Below, piece by piece: positions 12,701 through 24,082 of a stretch of DNA of 64,000 nucleotides. The notes below the pieces were generated by a model, which worked only from the letters and a program-made list of their open reading frames with translations, was not told where the DNA came from and ran no database searches. Position numbers and translations under genes: made by a program. Each line of letters opens with the position of its first letter. Within the stretch, counting starts at the first letter, position 1. This DNA is from Lactarius indigo (Eukaryota; Basidiomycota; Agaricomycetes; Russulales; Russulaceae), in the NCBI GenBank assembly GCA_025766275.1, contig JAFKAC010000169.1, positions 1 to 64,000 of the forward strand, given 5' to 3'.

Positions 12701-13319
12701 CGTCGCAGTAGATCGGCTTCTGCGGTGCCTTTCACTTTAGGAAGCGTGACCCGTGCGGCGGGTGGTGGGACGGCTGGTTTTGAGGATGTTCTCCGACGAA
12801 ATTCGTCATACTTTTTCTTTAAACGTTCAATCGGTCGGGCTTTGCGCTGTATACCAGCGCGGTAGACTTCATCTGCAGCTGAATGACTTCGAGGGCATGA
12901 GGGGCTTAAACGATGTATGCGAGAGGGGATTCGTACCGGCTATCCCTTTCCAGAGCTAAAGCATACTCTTCAAAGAGAAGCGCATAAACTGTTCCGATGC
13001 CGTTGGTAAGTATGAATTTGAACACGACGCTTGGCTTGTCTACGAGGGAAGCGTAGAGAGTCCAGAGTTTAAGGTACCGCAAATCGCCCTTGTAGCTCAA
13101 ATCCTCTTTATATCTTCTTGTGGCTTCCTCCAGTAATTCGATGAGGCCAGAAGACGCGAAGTGTTCGGATGGATAGTTATCAAAGATCCACTTGACGAAA
13201 CGGTCATACAACTCAAGTGGGTCATCCGCTTTGTCGACTTGTAAGGCGATCTTTGAGCGTAAATTTGAGCTTTCAGCGTTAAGCGCGTCCAGAGATGATT
13301 GTTGTCTAGAACGAGACAT
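9728..13319 (-). CDS. BUB1: spindle-checkpoint protein kinase, combined Mad3/Bub1 (MadBub)
   Basis: Kinetochore kinase and mitotic checkpoint component. Exons on the minus strand: 13319-12937, 12886-12105, 12047-11989, 11938-9728; phases close to give 1144 aa. The N-terminus (about 10-160) is a Mad3/BUB1 homology region 1 (TPR-like; YDRFVKWIFDNYPS, ADEVYRAGIQRKARPIERL). Near 320 is a GLEBS-type Bub3-binding motif (TINTKAALEDVFGMY). Exon 3 holds a KEN box (FIDENAGRKENAAPP) near residue 398, a Cdc20/APC-C interaction signature typical of Mad3/BubR1. The C-terminal kinase (about 795-1144) has the Gly loop GEGGFGAVF, VAIK lysine, HGDLKIDN catalytic loop and DFG, so it looks active. A run of Asp/Glu sits between the Gly loop and VAIK. 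KEN plus an active kinase in one protein indicates an unsplit ancestral MadBub. The exon 1/2 junction uses the acceptor at 12887-12889; other acceptors break the frame. Confidence 0.9.
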
Positions 13320-13726
13320 GTCGAGTCGAGCGAACCCGACACTTCAGACCAAGGTTCAACCACTATTTGGTCCGGTTGACGCGTCTGTCACGCGCTTTGA
13401 TCACATGACATCGCGTCGGATCGATACTCGTTCTCGGACATTTCATTTCTCTTTCCGATCTGGCTCGTTGTAGACGCGAATCTCATCCAGGATTTGAACA
13501 AAAAAGTCGACGGATGCTTCCGTATATCCGTAGTGCGCTCTGTGCATGCGATTACCTCGATACTGGAGGTTGGTGCTCCGACCGTCGGTGCCTCCCTGGT
13601 ACTCAAACGCGGTACACTGTTCGTATATTTGAACGGGCCTGAAGCCCCGACGGGCACCGTGCTAGCTCAACGGCATTACAGGCTCGAGAAAGAGCGCCAT
13701 CAATCACGAGCCCGCGGCAACGTTGC
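13320..13726. other. spacer upstream of the MadBub gene
   Basis: About 400 bp with no recognised gene. The part next to 13319 is expected to hold the MadBub promoter. A plus-strand open stretch at 13470-13740 includes VDANLIQDLNKKVDGCFR but shows no family motif. Confidence 0.35.
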
Positions 13727-14240
13727 ATGCCAAGCGACGACCGTATGACGACGCGGCGCTGCCGCTGCCCGCAGTGCGACTGCTTGTGTATGTCCTCTCA
13801 TTCGCGTCTGGTCTGCACGAGCTCATCATCCAGGTGTAGGAGTGGTCCGACGACACGAAAACCCACCCGACAATGGAGGAGGAGTTCATGGCGCTCGTCG
13901 TCACCCCGCTGCAGGAAATCGCCGCAATCTGTCCAGAGGTGATCGTGATCAATGGAATTGACGAGTGCCCCGCCGACATCCGCCCTGCACACGGGCGTCC
14001 TGCATCCGCCGGCAACCGTCAAGATCCTCCTCGCCGGTCGCTCGCGCGGCAGCATGCGTGGCATTATCGAGGAGCTGCGCCACTGGACGTCCACCTCACC
14101 GTGTGCAAAAGCCGGGAATAAGGCGACATTGAGCCGCTCCAGATCTGCAGGGTGGGTAGGCTGTCCCAGTGAGCGAAATTGGCGACCGTACTCTTCGGCG
14201 ATCAGCCCGCCCCGGTTGCGCGAGGTGACCGCGCGCACGC
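13727..14240 (+). pseudogene. probable NACHT NTPase remnant
   Basis: A plus-strand open frame at about 13873-13990 reads PLQEIAAICPEVIVINGIDE, which resembles the Walker B region of NACHT/STAND ATPases (hydrophobic run, then D-E). A second frame just downstream reads VKILLAGRSRGSMRGIIEEL, comparable to the sensor strand and 'TSRP' segment that follow Walker B. The two pieces are in different frames, and no Walker A is visible upstream. This is best read as a decayed NLR-type fragment next to the intact NLR gene, but similarity is judged by eye only. Confidence 0.3.
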
Positions 14241-14617
14241 TGAGCGTGGCGGAACCCGTCCCCGTGGAGCGATGTCAGCCTCGACGCGCTGAATATGGAA
14301 GCGTTGTGCATAGTGGCTCCGGCAGAGGCGCGGGACCAGGACCTCTGCCCACTCTATCAATAGGTCGTCAGCACAGTCGTGGCAGCTCACGCTCTCCGCG
14401 GTCTCACCCTTCTCGACGTGAGCGGTGTCGGTTGTGATGACTGTGCGATCCGTGCGGCTCTCGAGGGCCTTGCAAGTGTCCTCCTACTTCGTCGTATCCG
14501 CGGCAGTGCCCAGCCACCAATTTCAACACCAAGTCGTCCAACTGTGATGCAAGAAGCCCCAATGAGCTCCTCTCGTTATCAGTCCCTAGTGAGAAAAGGC
14601 ACATTATTGCTGCGGTT

Positions 14618-17600
14618 CTAACTAAGTGTCATACAATTACTCCAACCATGACCGTGCACAAAAGTAGAAAGATCCAGGCGTGTTCCGTATCTGCCCGCAA
14701 CCCAGATACTGCTTGGGCGATGAAGATTATCCCTATGTACTGGTGGAATCCACATTAACAGCTCATCGTTACTACCACGTATCCATCCGTCGTCGCTTAT
14801 CTTGGATTGATTAGTGAAAGTAACCTGTCCAGTAGTTTCTGTCTCCGCTGTCACGGCATCCCACAAACGAATGGCTCGATCATCCGAAGCTGAGACGATG
14901 TGCTGACCACCTGGAGAGTATGCCACAGACCTGACCGAGTCCAAGTGTCCAATAAATGGACCTGCCACTGTGTCTCCTGTCATGGCGTTCCACACACGAA
15001 TTGTCCTATCGTGAGAGCTTGAGACGATGTGCTGTCCATCTGGAGAGTATGCCACAGATGTGACCGAATCCGAGTGTCCGCGAAATGGGCCCGCCACGGG
15101 CTCTCCCGTCATGGTAGTCCACACTCGAATTGTTCGATCAGAAGAGCCCGAGACGATGTGCCGGCCATCTGGAGAGTATGCCACAGACATGACCCAATTC
15201 AGGTGTCCATCGAACGGGCCGGCCTCTGTCTCTCCCGTCATGGCATTCCACACTCGAATTGTTCCATCGATAGAACCCGAGACGATGTGCAGACCATCTG
15301 GAGAATATGCCACAGACATGACCCAATCTGAGTGTCCGTTAAATGGGCCGGCCACTGTCTCTCCGGTCATGGCGCTCCACACTCGAATTGTTCGATCGTG
15401 CGAGCCTGAGACGATGTGCTGACCATTTGGAGAGTATGCCACAGACCTGACCGAATCCGAGTGTCCATTAAAGGGGCCGGCCACTGTCTCTCCGGTCATG
15501 GCGTTCCACACTCGAATTGTTCCATCGTTTGATCCCGAGACGATGTGTGGGTCATCTGGAGCGTATGCCACAGACCTGACTGAATCTGAGTGTCCATTAA
15601 AGGGGCCGGCCACCGTCTCTCCTGTCATGGCGTTCCATACTCGAAATGTTCGATCCCCCGAGCCTGAGACGATGTGCTGGCCATCCGGAGAGAATGCTAC
15701 CGACGTGACCGAATCCGAGTGTCTGCGAAATGGACCCGCCGCCGTCTTTCCCGTCGTGGCGTTCCACACACGAATTGTTCCATCGAGGGAGCCTGAGACG
15801 ATGCGCTGGCCACCTGGAGAGAATGGGGAGAATGCTACAGACCTGACCGAATCCGAGTGTCCACTAAATGGGCCTGCCACTATCTCCCCCGTTGTGACGT
15901 TCCATAAACAAATTGTTCGATCTCCCGACCCTGAGACAATGTGCTGACCATCTGGAGAGTATGCCACAGAGTCGACCCAACCCGAGTGTCCATTAAAGGG
16001 GCCGGCCACTGTCTCTCCCGTCATGGCAGTCCGCACTTGAATTGTTCGATCGCCCGACCCTGAGACAATGTGCTGGCCATCTGGAGAGAATGCCACGGAC
16101 CCGACCGAATCCGAGTGTCCATTAAAGGGGCTGGCCACTGTCTCTCCGGTCATGGCATTCCACACTCGAATTGTTCCATCGTGTGAACCTGAGACGATGT
16201 GCTGACCATCTGGAGAGTATGCCACAGATCTGACCCAATCCGAGTGTCCGCGAAACGGGCCGGCTACCGTCTCTCCCTTTATGGCGTTCCACACTCGAAT
16301 CGTTTGATCGTCCGAACCAGAGACGACATACTGACCATCTGGAGAGTATGCCACAGACCTGACCCAATCCGAGTGTTCACGAAACGGGCCAGCTACTGTC
16401 TCTCCCGTCATGGCGTTCCACACACGAACTGTTCCATCGGAGGAGCCTGAGACGATGTGCTGGTCATCTGGAGAGAATGCCACAGACATGACCCAACCCG
16501 AGTGTCCACGAAATGGTCCCGCCACCATTTCTCCCGTCATGGAATCCCACACATAAATTGTTCCATCGGAAGAGCCTGAGACGATGCGCCGGCCATCTGA
16601 TGAGAGTGCAATGGAATTGACCCAACCCCCAACATGTGAAATCACCATCTCCGATGATGGCCAATGAGACAATCGCCCACTTTTGACTTGCAGCGTTCGA
16701 GAAAACATGTTTGAATAGTGGATAGAAACAAGTGAAGAAGTCGGCGCAAATGGTAGGGTGGAAACATAGACATGCGGAGCACTCTTTGCCATGGCTATCC
16801 CGAAATACCGCACAAATGCAGAGGCATCGTTGACGAATGCGGTGAATTTCTCTAGCTCAATCTGAGAGACTTGCTGCAATTGTTGTCATTAATTGCCTGC
16901 ATCACGGAACTGACGTTCGGACTTACACCTTGACCAGAGGCTAGCCACGTATTCACAGACGACAACGCTGGCAAAGCAAGACGCATATCGCCTGTCAAAC
17001 TAAGGGCTTCGAACCAACAGAGAAGTTTCGTCCCAAAGAAATCTTGGAGTTTGCCAAACAGATCGGTTTTAAATCCAAGATATCCTAAATGATCACCGTA
17101 GAAGCGACAGGCATACGACAGAGCAAGTGGAAGGTGTTTGTCGACGCGGGCTCCAAGGTCTTGGATATCTTTATTAGCGAAATAGGACGATTTAATGTTG
17201 CAGATATTGAACCTGAGGTCGCGGAGAACTAGTCCGAGACAGTAATGGGCCAATTCATAGTGGGCGTCTTCGGGAACGATAAAAAAACCTCTGCTCTTCC
17301 TTTTATTTATCAGGAAGTCGCAGAATGACGTATGGAGAGGGACGATCGGAAGTGTGCGATCGGGCGAGTTAACATTGCTAAGCAATGAGCCCAGACGACG
17401 GAGTATTGCGACAACAGAGTCAGCGTCGTCGTCGTCGTTGGAAGCGTGTCCCCGCAAAGCGATCAAGGAGTGGATGGAGAGGGGTTCGAATGCAGTGATG
17501 AGCTGTCCCACCACGGAGCGAAATAGAAGCCGCGTTTTCCGGTGTGTGATGTATCCTTTGAGGACTTTCTTGTATAACTCATCTAACGGGTCTTGTCCTT

Positions 17601-20465
17601 CGGGGTCTGTCGTGAGTTTCAAAATATGGTTTATGCACTCTCTCTTTTTAAATTCGAAGCATGCAGGAGGATCGAGGATGAATTTGCCGGCAACCGCCGC
17701 CCACTGAAATAATCCCTCTGCCTTTTTTGTCAACGCAATACCATGCTTTTTGAAGTCGTCTGAAGGAAGTAAGCTCTGGAGGTAGACGAGTATATCAGCA
17801 TTCGTTTCAGCTGCCAGCTCAGAATCGTTCATATATTTGATCCAGGTCGACGACGCTCCATAGAACGCAGATTGTATGCCATCCTCCGGCCTCGAGGTGA
17901 TAAACACACGAAAGTTTGATGGAAGTCTGGAGAGGTTTTTGGCGAGGAATATGTGTAAGCCATTTCTACCGGTTGCTTCTCCACTCTCGTCCAAGGCGTC
18001 GATTACAACAAGAATAGGACCGACGATATGCAAACCTTCAAGCGGCTTGAGGATAAGGGATTCGAAGAGTGTTTGATAGTCACGGGTACGAACTCGTAGA
18101 GATGAGTCGTCCTTAACGATCCTTCCAAGCGCGGCTTTGAACGAAGGGTACCGGTCGGAGAGATCGCGAGCCAGAGTCGTGAAGAAGCGGTAAGCCTCGT
18201 GTTTAGATTGCCCCTTCCGCGAAAAAATGAAGGATGACGTAAGACGGTGCATTTTATCAAAGCGACGCGCAATCTCGTGTGCGATGGATGACTTTCCGGT
18301 GCCCGCTTGTCCGAACAGAACAAGACTACGCTTCGACTTGGGACTGTTCACCCAATCAGCGACGAAGTCCAAGAAGGCCACACGCGTTCCCAGAAGGCAG
18401 CCTTCCTCAGGCATGAACCGCGACTTTGTTCCATATGGTATTTCTCTGATTTTTGCATCCAGCTCTGTGGCAATTATTAGATCGATCACAAGTCATCAGG
18501 AATACATACCGGCGTCCACAACTTGGCTCGATACCCACTCCAACCGGGTAGCCACCCCGTCAAGCTGACTAGAAATCCAACCAACATTAGCCGAAATCAT
18601 TCCCACATCATCCAAAATTTGGAGTGCAGTTATCTCCGTGGTGATGGCGGCCTGGTCGAGGAAGGCCTTTCGAAGTTTGATGAAAGTGGTGTGGAGGTCC
18701 TCGATTTGTTTGTCGACTTGACGGCCGACGTTGGTCAACGTGCGCTTCCCTGCAAATTGCGTGTTTACGTCGGCTAATGAAGTAGTCGAAGACAACGTAC
18801 AGAATCGCGGGTTCTTCGCATAGGATTGGATGAAGTCACTGCAATTACAGACATGCTGCAACATGAGCATAAGGATTTGGGCCTTCTTGGACTCGCGCTT
18901 GATGGATTTCAAAATGTCTTCTTGGTTTGCGAAATCAAACGCATCGTGCATGGCCACAAGGAGGGTTTGGACGTTTCCGTCACTTTGAAACTGTTCTAGG
19001 AGTGTCTACAATTCAGATAACATGACATCAGCGTTTCCTTCCGACAGTGACGCCAATCGCCGCACCTTGGGAATTGCGAAAAGCAGGCTCCATGCCATCT
19101 TCGCATATGGGTGAATCTGAAAGCGAAAGTCGGCTCGGTCTAGCATAAGGTAAAAGGATATCATATTGTGACGTACTTCTGCAACTGGGCTCACAGTATC
19201 CATCACCCACTTGATTCTCTCAATAACACCTTCCCATGAACTTGGGATTTTAATCGCCTTGGTGGCTTCATCGGCTACATGGAGGGCATTCTCGACAGGT
19301 AACGCCGCCGCCCGGACATCGGGAGCTGTCGGTATAGGTATGTTAGGCTTGGTGGGAACGTGGTCCGTCGGGGGTGAAGGAGGTTTGGTGGCGGCGGCGA
19401 CTACAAAAGGAACGGATTCGATGGAACCTTGGGCAATAGTGGGTTTCATAGCTCGTTTCATAGGGGAGGCATCTACTTTCGTCGGTATAGCGTTGGCGGG
19501 AGTGATGGGCAAAACTGGATGGGAAGTGACGACAAAAGGAACGGATTCGATGGAATCTTGGACTATAGTGGGTTTCGTAGTTTGTTTCATAGGTGAGGCA
19601 TCTACGTTCGTCGGTATAGCGTTGGTGGGATTGATAGGCAAGACCGGATGGGAAGTCGCGTTCGCTGACACAGTGATCGTCAAGTAGAGTATGACCGGCT
19701 GGACCGACTGTCCAGGTTGTCCGGAGCCATTACTAAGGGGGAGAGGAATGTCTGCAAAACGAGACTTTCAGCTTCTGGATAAATGAGTGATAATTCTTGT
19801 CAAATACAAACTGATTTGGGATTCGACAGGTATCGGTGTTTCGCACACCCCAATAAGTGTATTGGGGCGTATCAATCGCTTCGCATGAAGACAGAATTTA
19901 AGACGCGAAGACTCCTGGACAGAGCTGAACAGAACTCTCAGCCGGAAAACGTGGTTAAAGCACATGTCCTACAAGGCCTGATCCCATTGTACCATCTGTC
20001 CCTTGATTGAAACGTTTGCTGTCTTCTTCGTTGTTGCTTGATCTGTCACAGTGACGAAGTACTTGTTCTTCAGGAGAAACCGTTTCGCGATCTTAGGAAC
20101 ATTATGCGCCCGGAGGACTAACAGAGAGATTAGATACTTATCGAGGTATCAGCCAGCTAGGATTTAGTTGCATACCCGTGACTTGAACACGAAATTGAGA
20201 AGGGAGACCCAGTGATTGGGCGATCTGAGTGCTGCCCGAAGACACATCTGGATCCAACGTCACCATAAAACAACAGGGGTTAACGCACCTTGTTCCAGGA
20301 TTTTCCGATCGAGAGTGATCCTGATCTGGGCTGGAATGATTCATTGGCGGGAGTCACAGATCAGGGGGAATTTACGCACGAATTCAATATCGTCTGTCGG
20401 TGTTCCATCTCTTCTTAAAGGACCACTCAAACTATACGATGGTCTTCTGTAGGTTCTAAGATCTT
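14618..20465 (-). CDS. NLR-like STAND protein: C2-like domain, helical domain, NACHT, 14 WD40 repeats
   Basis: Putative signalling NTPase of the fungal NACHT-WD40 (HET-E/NWD-like) class, with proposed roles in non-self recognition. Minus-strand exons from 5' to 3': about 20465-20380, 20325-20289, 20247-20176, 20117-19973, 19936-19812, 19751-19066, 19005-18510, 18464-16927, 16873-14618 (stop TAG 14620-14618). All internal phases close. The N-terminus looks C2-like (PTDDIEF, VLRAHNVPKIAKRF, FVTVTDQATTKK, LHAKRLIRPNTLIGVCE). Next is the fungal NLR helical region (HPYAKMAWSLLFAIPK joined across a 60 bp intron to TLLEQFQSDGNVQTLL). The NACHT has Walker A GQAGTGKSSIAHEIAR and Walker B ILVVIDALDES. 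The last exon encodes 14 WD40 repeats. One proposed intron (19937-19972) is only 36 nt and is the weakest junction. No ATG is visible in the first exon frame before a stop, so the true 5' end is unresolved and may be affected by the element inserted at 20512. Confidence 0.82.
14835..16640 (-). repeat. 14 tandem WD40-coding repeats of about 129 bp
   Basis: Fourteen consecutive units of 43 codons encode variants of GHSDSVRSVAYSPDGQHIVS, followed by GS.D.TIRVWNAMTGETVAGPF. The units are strongly similar at both DNA and protein level. Most variation falls at a few positions in each unit (after GHS, after SGS, and in the D.TI.VW strand). Unit 7 carries a 3-residue duplication (SPFSPGG). High identity between units suggests ongoing recombination or concerted evolution. 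Repeat number in assemblies of such genes is often strain-variable. Confidence 0.85.
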
Positions 20466-20511
20466 GGGAGTTAGAGCAAGTGTGTTCGAGTCGAGAGTTT
20501 CAAGTTAGGGT

Positions 20512-21010
20512 CACTGACAGCATGATTCTGTCTTTACATGAAAAGATTGTAAAAAAGTGATGACTAATACTTAAAGATTTTATAAAATCTGTACTTGGAA
20601 AATTATGGTAAATGGACTTTAAGTCCATTCAGGGATTATCAGATGAGAAAAACTGTGAAAAAACTTAACAATTACATATGGAAAAAACATATAGCTTATG
20701 TCACAATTGTCCTCAAGAAAAGCTGTGGCATGAATTTAAAGTCTTTCCACAATTTCTCAAAAACAGAAAATCCCTGAAAAGACATAAAGTCCATACTTGT
20801 CACACCTGTCACGCATTTTTTCACAGTCCGTTCTGTGGCCACATTCAGAAAAGATTTAATGTTTTTTCATTGAAAAATAACTTAACAATTTCTGCTACAC
20901 AAGACTCCATGTAAAAATTTAAAAGTTATCACAAAATCAGTAAGCCAGGTTACCTGAAACTCACATAATATATTATTTAGGGAAACTATTTATAGATAAT
21001 ATATTCAATA
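20512..21010 (+). repeat. left terminal inverted repeat, unique part
   Basis: AT-rich arm of about 500 bp that matches the reverse complement of 24695-25193 almost base for base. It contains several small internal palindromes, for example ATGGACTTTAAGTCCAT near 20609-20625. It also carries a 78-codon open frame (20678-20914) that is repeated in the other arm. Confidence 0.85.
20678..20914 (+). other. 78-codon open frame with paired CxxC motifs in the inverted arm
   Basis: An ATG-started frame reads CHNC, later CHTCH, with many Lys/Phe/His residues. The same peptide is encoded on the opposite strand in the right arm (25027-24791). The frame begins inside a longer open stretch. No known domain is recognised. 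The paired CxxC spacing could be a metal-binding motif or chance; the identity of the two copies is explained by the inverted repeat itself and is not evidence of selection. Confidence 0.2.
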
Positions 21011-21011
21011 A

Positions 21012-23422
21012 GTGTCAGAATTGGAGACTCACAGTGTCAGAGAGTTGGAGTGTCAGAGTGTCAGAGAGTTAGAAAGTCAGATTGTCAGAGTGTCGGAGAG
21101 TCAGAGTGTCGGAGAGTCAGAGTGTTGGAGAGTCAGAGTGTCAGAGAGTCAGACAGTCAGAGTGTCGGAGAGTCAGACAGTCAGAGTGTCGGAGAGTCAG
21201 ACAGTCAGAGTGTCGGAGAGTCAGACAGTCAGACAGTCAGACAGTCAGAGTGTCAGACAGTCAGACAGTCAGAGTGTTGGAGTGTCAGACAGTCAGAGTG
21301 TCAGAGTGTCAGAGAGTTGGAGAGTTGGAGAGTCAGACAGTCAGAGTGTCGGAGAGTCAGACAGTCAGACAGTCAGAGTGTCAGACAGTCAGACAGTCAG
21401 AGTGTTGGAGTGTCAGACAGTCAGAGTGTCAGAGTGTCAGAGAGTTGGAGAGTTGGAGAGTCAGACAGTCAGAGTGTCGGAGAGTCAGACAGTCAGACAG
21501 TCAGAGTGTCAGACAGTCAGACAGTCAGACAGTCAGAGTGTCGGAGTGTCAGAGTGTCAGAGTGTCAGACAGTCAGACAGTCAGAGTGTCAGAGTGTCAG
21601 AGAGTCGGAGAGTCGGAGAGTCAGAGTGTCAGAGTGTCAGAGAGTCGGAGAGTCGGAGAGTCAGAGAGTCGGAGAGTCAGAGAGTCAGAGAGTCAGAGAG
21701 TCAGAGAGTCAGAGTGTCAGAGTGTCAGAGTGTCAGAGTGTCAGAGTGTCAGAGTGTCAGAGTGTCAGACAGTCAGACAGTCAGACAGTCAGAGTGTCAG
21801 AGTGTCAGACAGTTAGAGAGTCGGAGAGTCAGAGAGTCAGAGAATCAGAGAGTCAGAGAGTCAGAGAGTCAGAGTGTTGGAGAGTCAGACAGTCAGACAG
21901 TCAGAGAGTTGGAGAGTCAGACAGTCAGACAGTCAGAGAGTCGGAGAGTCAGAGAGTCGGAGAGTCAGAGTGTCAGAGTGTCAGAGAGTCAGAGTGTCAG
22001 AGAGTCAGAGTGTCAGAGAGTCAGAGAGTCAGAGAGTCGGAGAGTCAGAGAGTCGGAGAGTCAGAGAGTCAGAGAATCAGAGAGTCAGAGCGTCAGAGTG
22101 TTGGAGAGTCAGACAGTCAGACAGTCAGACAGTCAGACAGTCAGAGAGTTGGAGAGTCAGAGAGTCAGAGAGTTGGAGTGTCAGAGAGTTGGAGTGTCAG
22201 AAAGTCAGACAGTCAGACAGTCAGAGTGTCAGAGTATCAGACAGTCAGAGAGTCGGAGAGTCAGAGAGTTGGAGAGTCAGAGCATCAGAGTGTTGGAGAG
22301 TCAGACAGTTAGACAGTCAGAGTGTCGGAGTGTCAGAGTGTCAGAGTGTCAGAGTGTCAGACAGTCAGACAGTCAGAGTGTCGGAGAGTCGGAGAGTCAG
22401 AGCGTCAGACAGTCAGACAGTCAGACAGTCAGAGTGTCGGAGTGTCGGAGTGTCAGAGTGTCAGAGTGTTGGAGAATCAGAGAGTTGGAGAGTCAGAGAG
22501 TCAGAGTGTTGGAGAGTCAGAGAGTCAGAGAGTCAGAGAGTCAGAGAGTCAGAGAGTCAGAGAGTCAGAGTGTTGGAGAGTCAGACAGTCAGACAGTCAG
22601 AGTGTCAGAGTGTCAGAGAGTTGGAGAGTCGGAGAGTCAGACAGTCGGAGAGTCAGACAGTCAGAGTGTCAGTCAGTCAGAGAGTCGGAGAGTCAGACAG
22701 TCAGACAGTCAGACAGTCAGAGTGTCAGACAGTCAGACAGTCAGAGTGTTAGAGAGTCAGAGAGTTGGAGAGTCAGAGCATCAGACAGTCAGAGTGTCAG
22801 ACAGTCAGACAGTCAGAGTGTCAGAGTGTTAGAGTGTCAGACAATCAGAGAGTTGGAGAGTCAGAGAGTTGGAGAATCAGAGAGTCGGAGAGTCAGAGTG
22901 TCAGAGTGTCAGAGTGTCAGAGAGTCAGAGAGTCGGAGTGTTGGAGTGTCAGACAGTCAGACAGTCAGAGTCTCAGAGTCTCAGACAGTCAGAGAGTTGG
23001 AGAGTCAGAGAGTTGGAGAATCAGAGAGTTGGAGAGTCAGAGTGTCAGAGTGTCAGAGTGTCAGAGTGTCAGAGTGTCAGACAGTCAGACAGTCAGACAG
23101 TCAGACAGTCAGAGTGTCAGAGTGTCAAAGTGTCAGAGTGTCAGAGTGTCAGAGAGTCAGAGAGTCAGAGAATCAGAGAGTCGGAGAGTCAGAGCATCAG
23201 AGTGTTGGAGAGTCAGACAGTTAGACAGTCAGAGTGTCGGAGTGTCAGAGATTCAGAGTGTCAGAGTGTCAGACAGTCAGACAGTCAGAGTGTTGGAGAG
23301 TCGGAGAGTCGGAGAGTCAGACAGTCAGACAGTCAGAGTGTCGGAGTGTCAGAGTGTCAGAGTGTCAGAGTGTCAGAGTGTCAGAGTGTTAGACAGTCAG
23401 ACAGTCGGAGAGTCAGACAGTG
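21012..23422 (+). repeat. 8-bp satellite array, left arm
   Basis: About 2.4 kb of 8-bp units following the consensus GT[C/T][A/G]GA[G/C][A/T], for example GTCAGAGT, GTCAGACA, GTCGGAGA and GTTGGAGA. Because 8 is not a multiple of 3 and the units contain no stop in any plus-strand phase, all three plus frames are open. They give peptides rich in S, E, Q, V and R with an 8-residue periodicity. These are not considered genes. Unit variants occur in longer recurring blocks (higher-order repeats), for example near 21320-21440 and 21440-21560. Confidence 0.95.
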
Positions 23423-24082
23423 CTGAAATGCGCAGTGAGCCCGACTTATGGGGGAGTGTACGGCACCGGGATCCTGTCTGGGCCGTACCAGGCCAATGAC
23501 CCGGGGGAATCGTCTCGCCTCAGCGCGAGCGATCCCATGCTCTAATTTTTGGACTACGGCCTTCAGCTGTTCCTATACCACTCTTATCTCAGTTTCAGTG
23601 TATCACTATCGTTGTTAGGGCGTTTCTTCGGATCAAGTGCGAGCACGCCGAGCCCGATGTCACAAGGAGTGCGGCCACACACCACCTCAAGCTTGCAGCC
23701 TCAATTCCACCACTTCGCGTTCGGTTTCAGCTTCGGTCTCGATTCCTGCATCATCCTATGATGAATAGCTATGACTTTTGCCTCGGTTGAGAGGCCCTAC
23801 GGTACTTTTACTTTATGACCCTTAATGACGTGTTCTCATGTGTTTGATGGCTCACGATTACTTACGACTCGTATTTACAAGTAAAACAAAAAAACCTAGT
23901 AGTATAAAATGTATGGTTTCAGACTGTAGTGAGCTATCAATTTGTTGTTCTCGAAATCCCTCCGTCTGTTTATTCGTGCTCAATCTCTCTCTCTTGCAAA
24001 CGCTCGACTTGTACTATTTCTGTGGCTCTCGGCGCGTGCACTCACGTGCAACACGTTACATAATCACGCTACTCTTGCACAA
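23423..24082. other. unique loop segment between the satellite arms
   Basis: About 660 bp of non-repetitive sequence. The left part (23430-23530) is GC-rich; the middle has a plus-strand open frame with FFGSSASTPSPMSQG (about 23620-23665). No recognised domain or transposase is present. It could be captured host DNA or the remains of the element's internal region. Confidence 0.5.

Noticed and set aside
13798..14238. Minus-strand 146-codon frame opposite the NACHT remnant
   Set aside because: No recognisable motif; better explained as the shadow of the plus-strand NACHT-like frame.
18990..19025. TAG stop in the NLR frame as evidence of a pseudogene
   Set aside because: A 60-bp intron (19006-19065) with good GT and AG removes the stop and joins IPK to TLLEQ, as expected for the family.
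21012..23499. Overlapping open frames of up to 606 codons in all three plus frames, rich in S/E/Q/V/R
   Set aside because: They follow automatically from an 8-bp satellite unit without stop codons. All three frames are open at once and the peptides simply echo the repeat.
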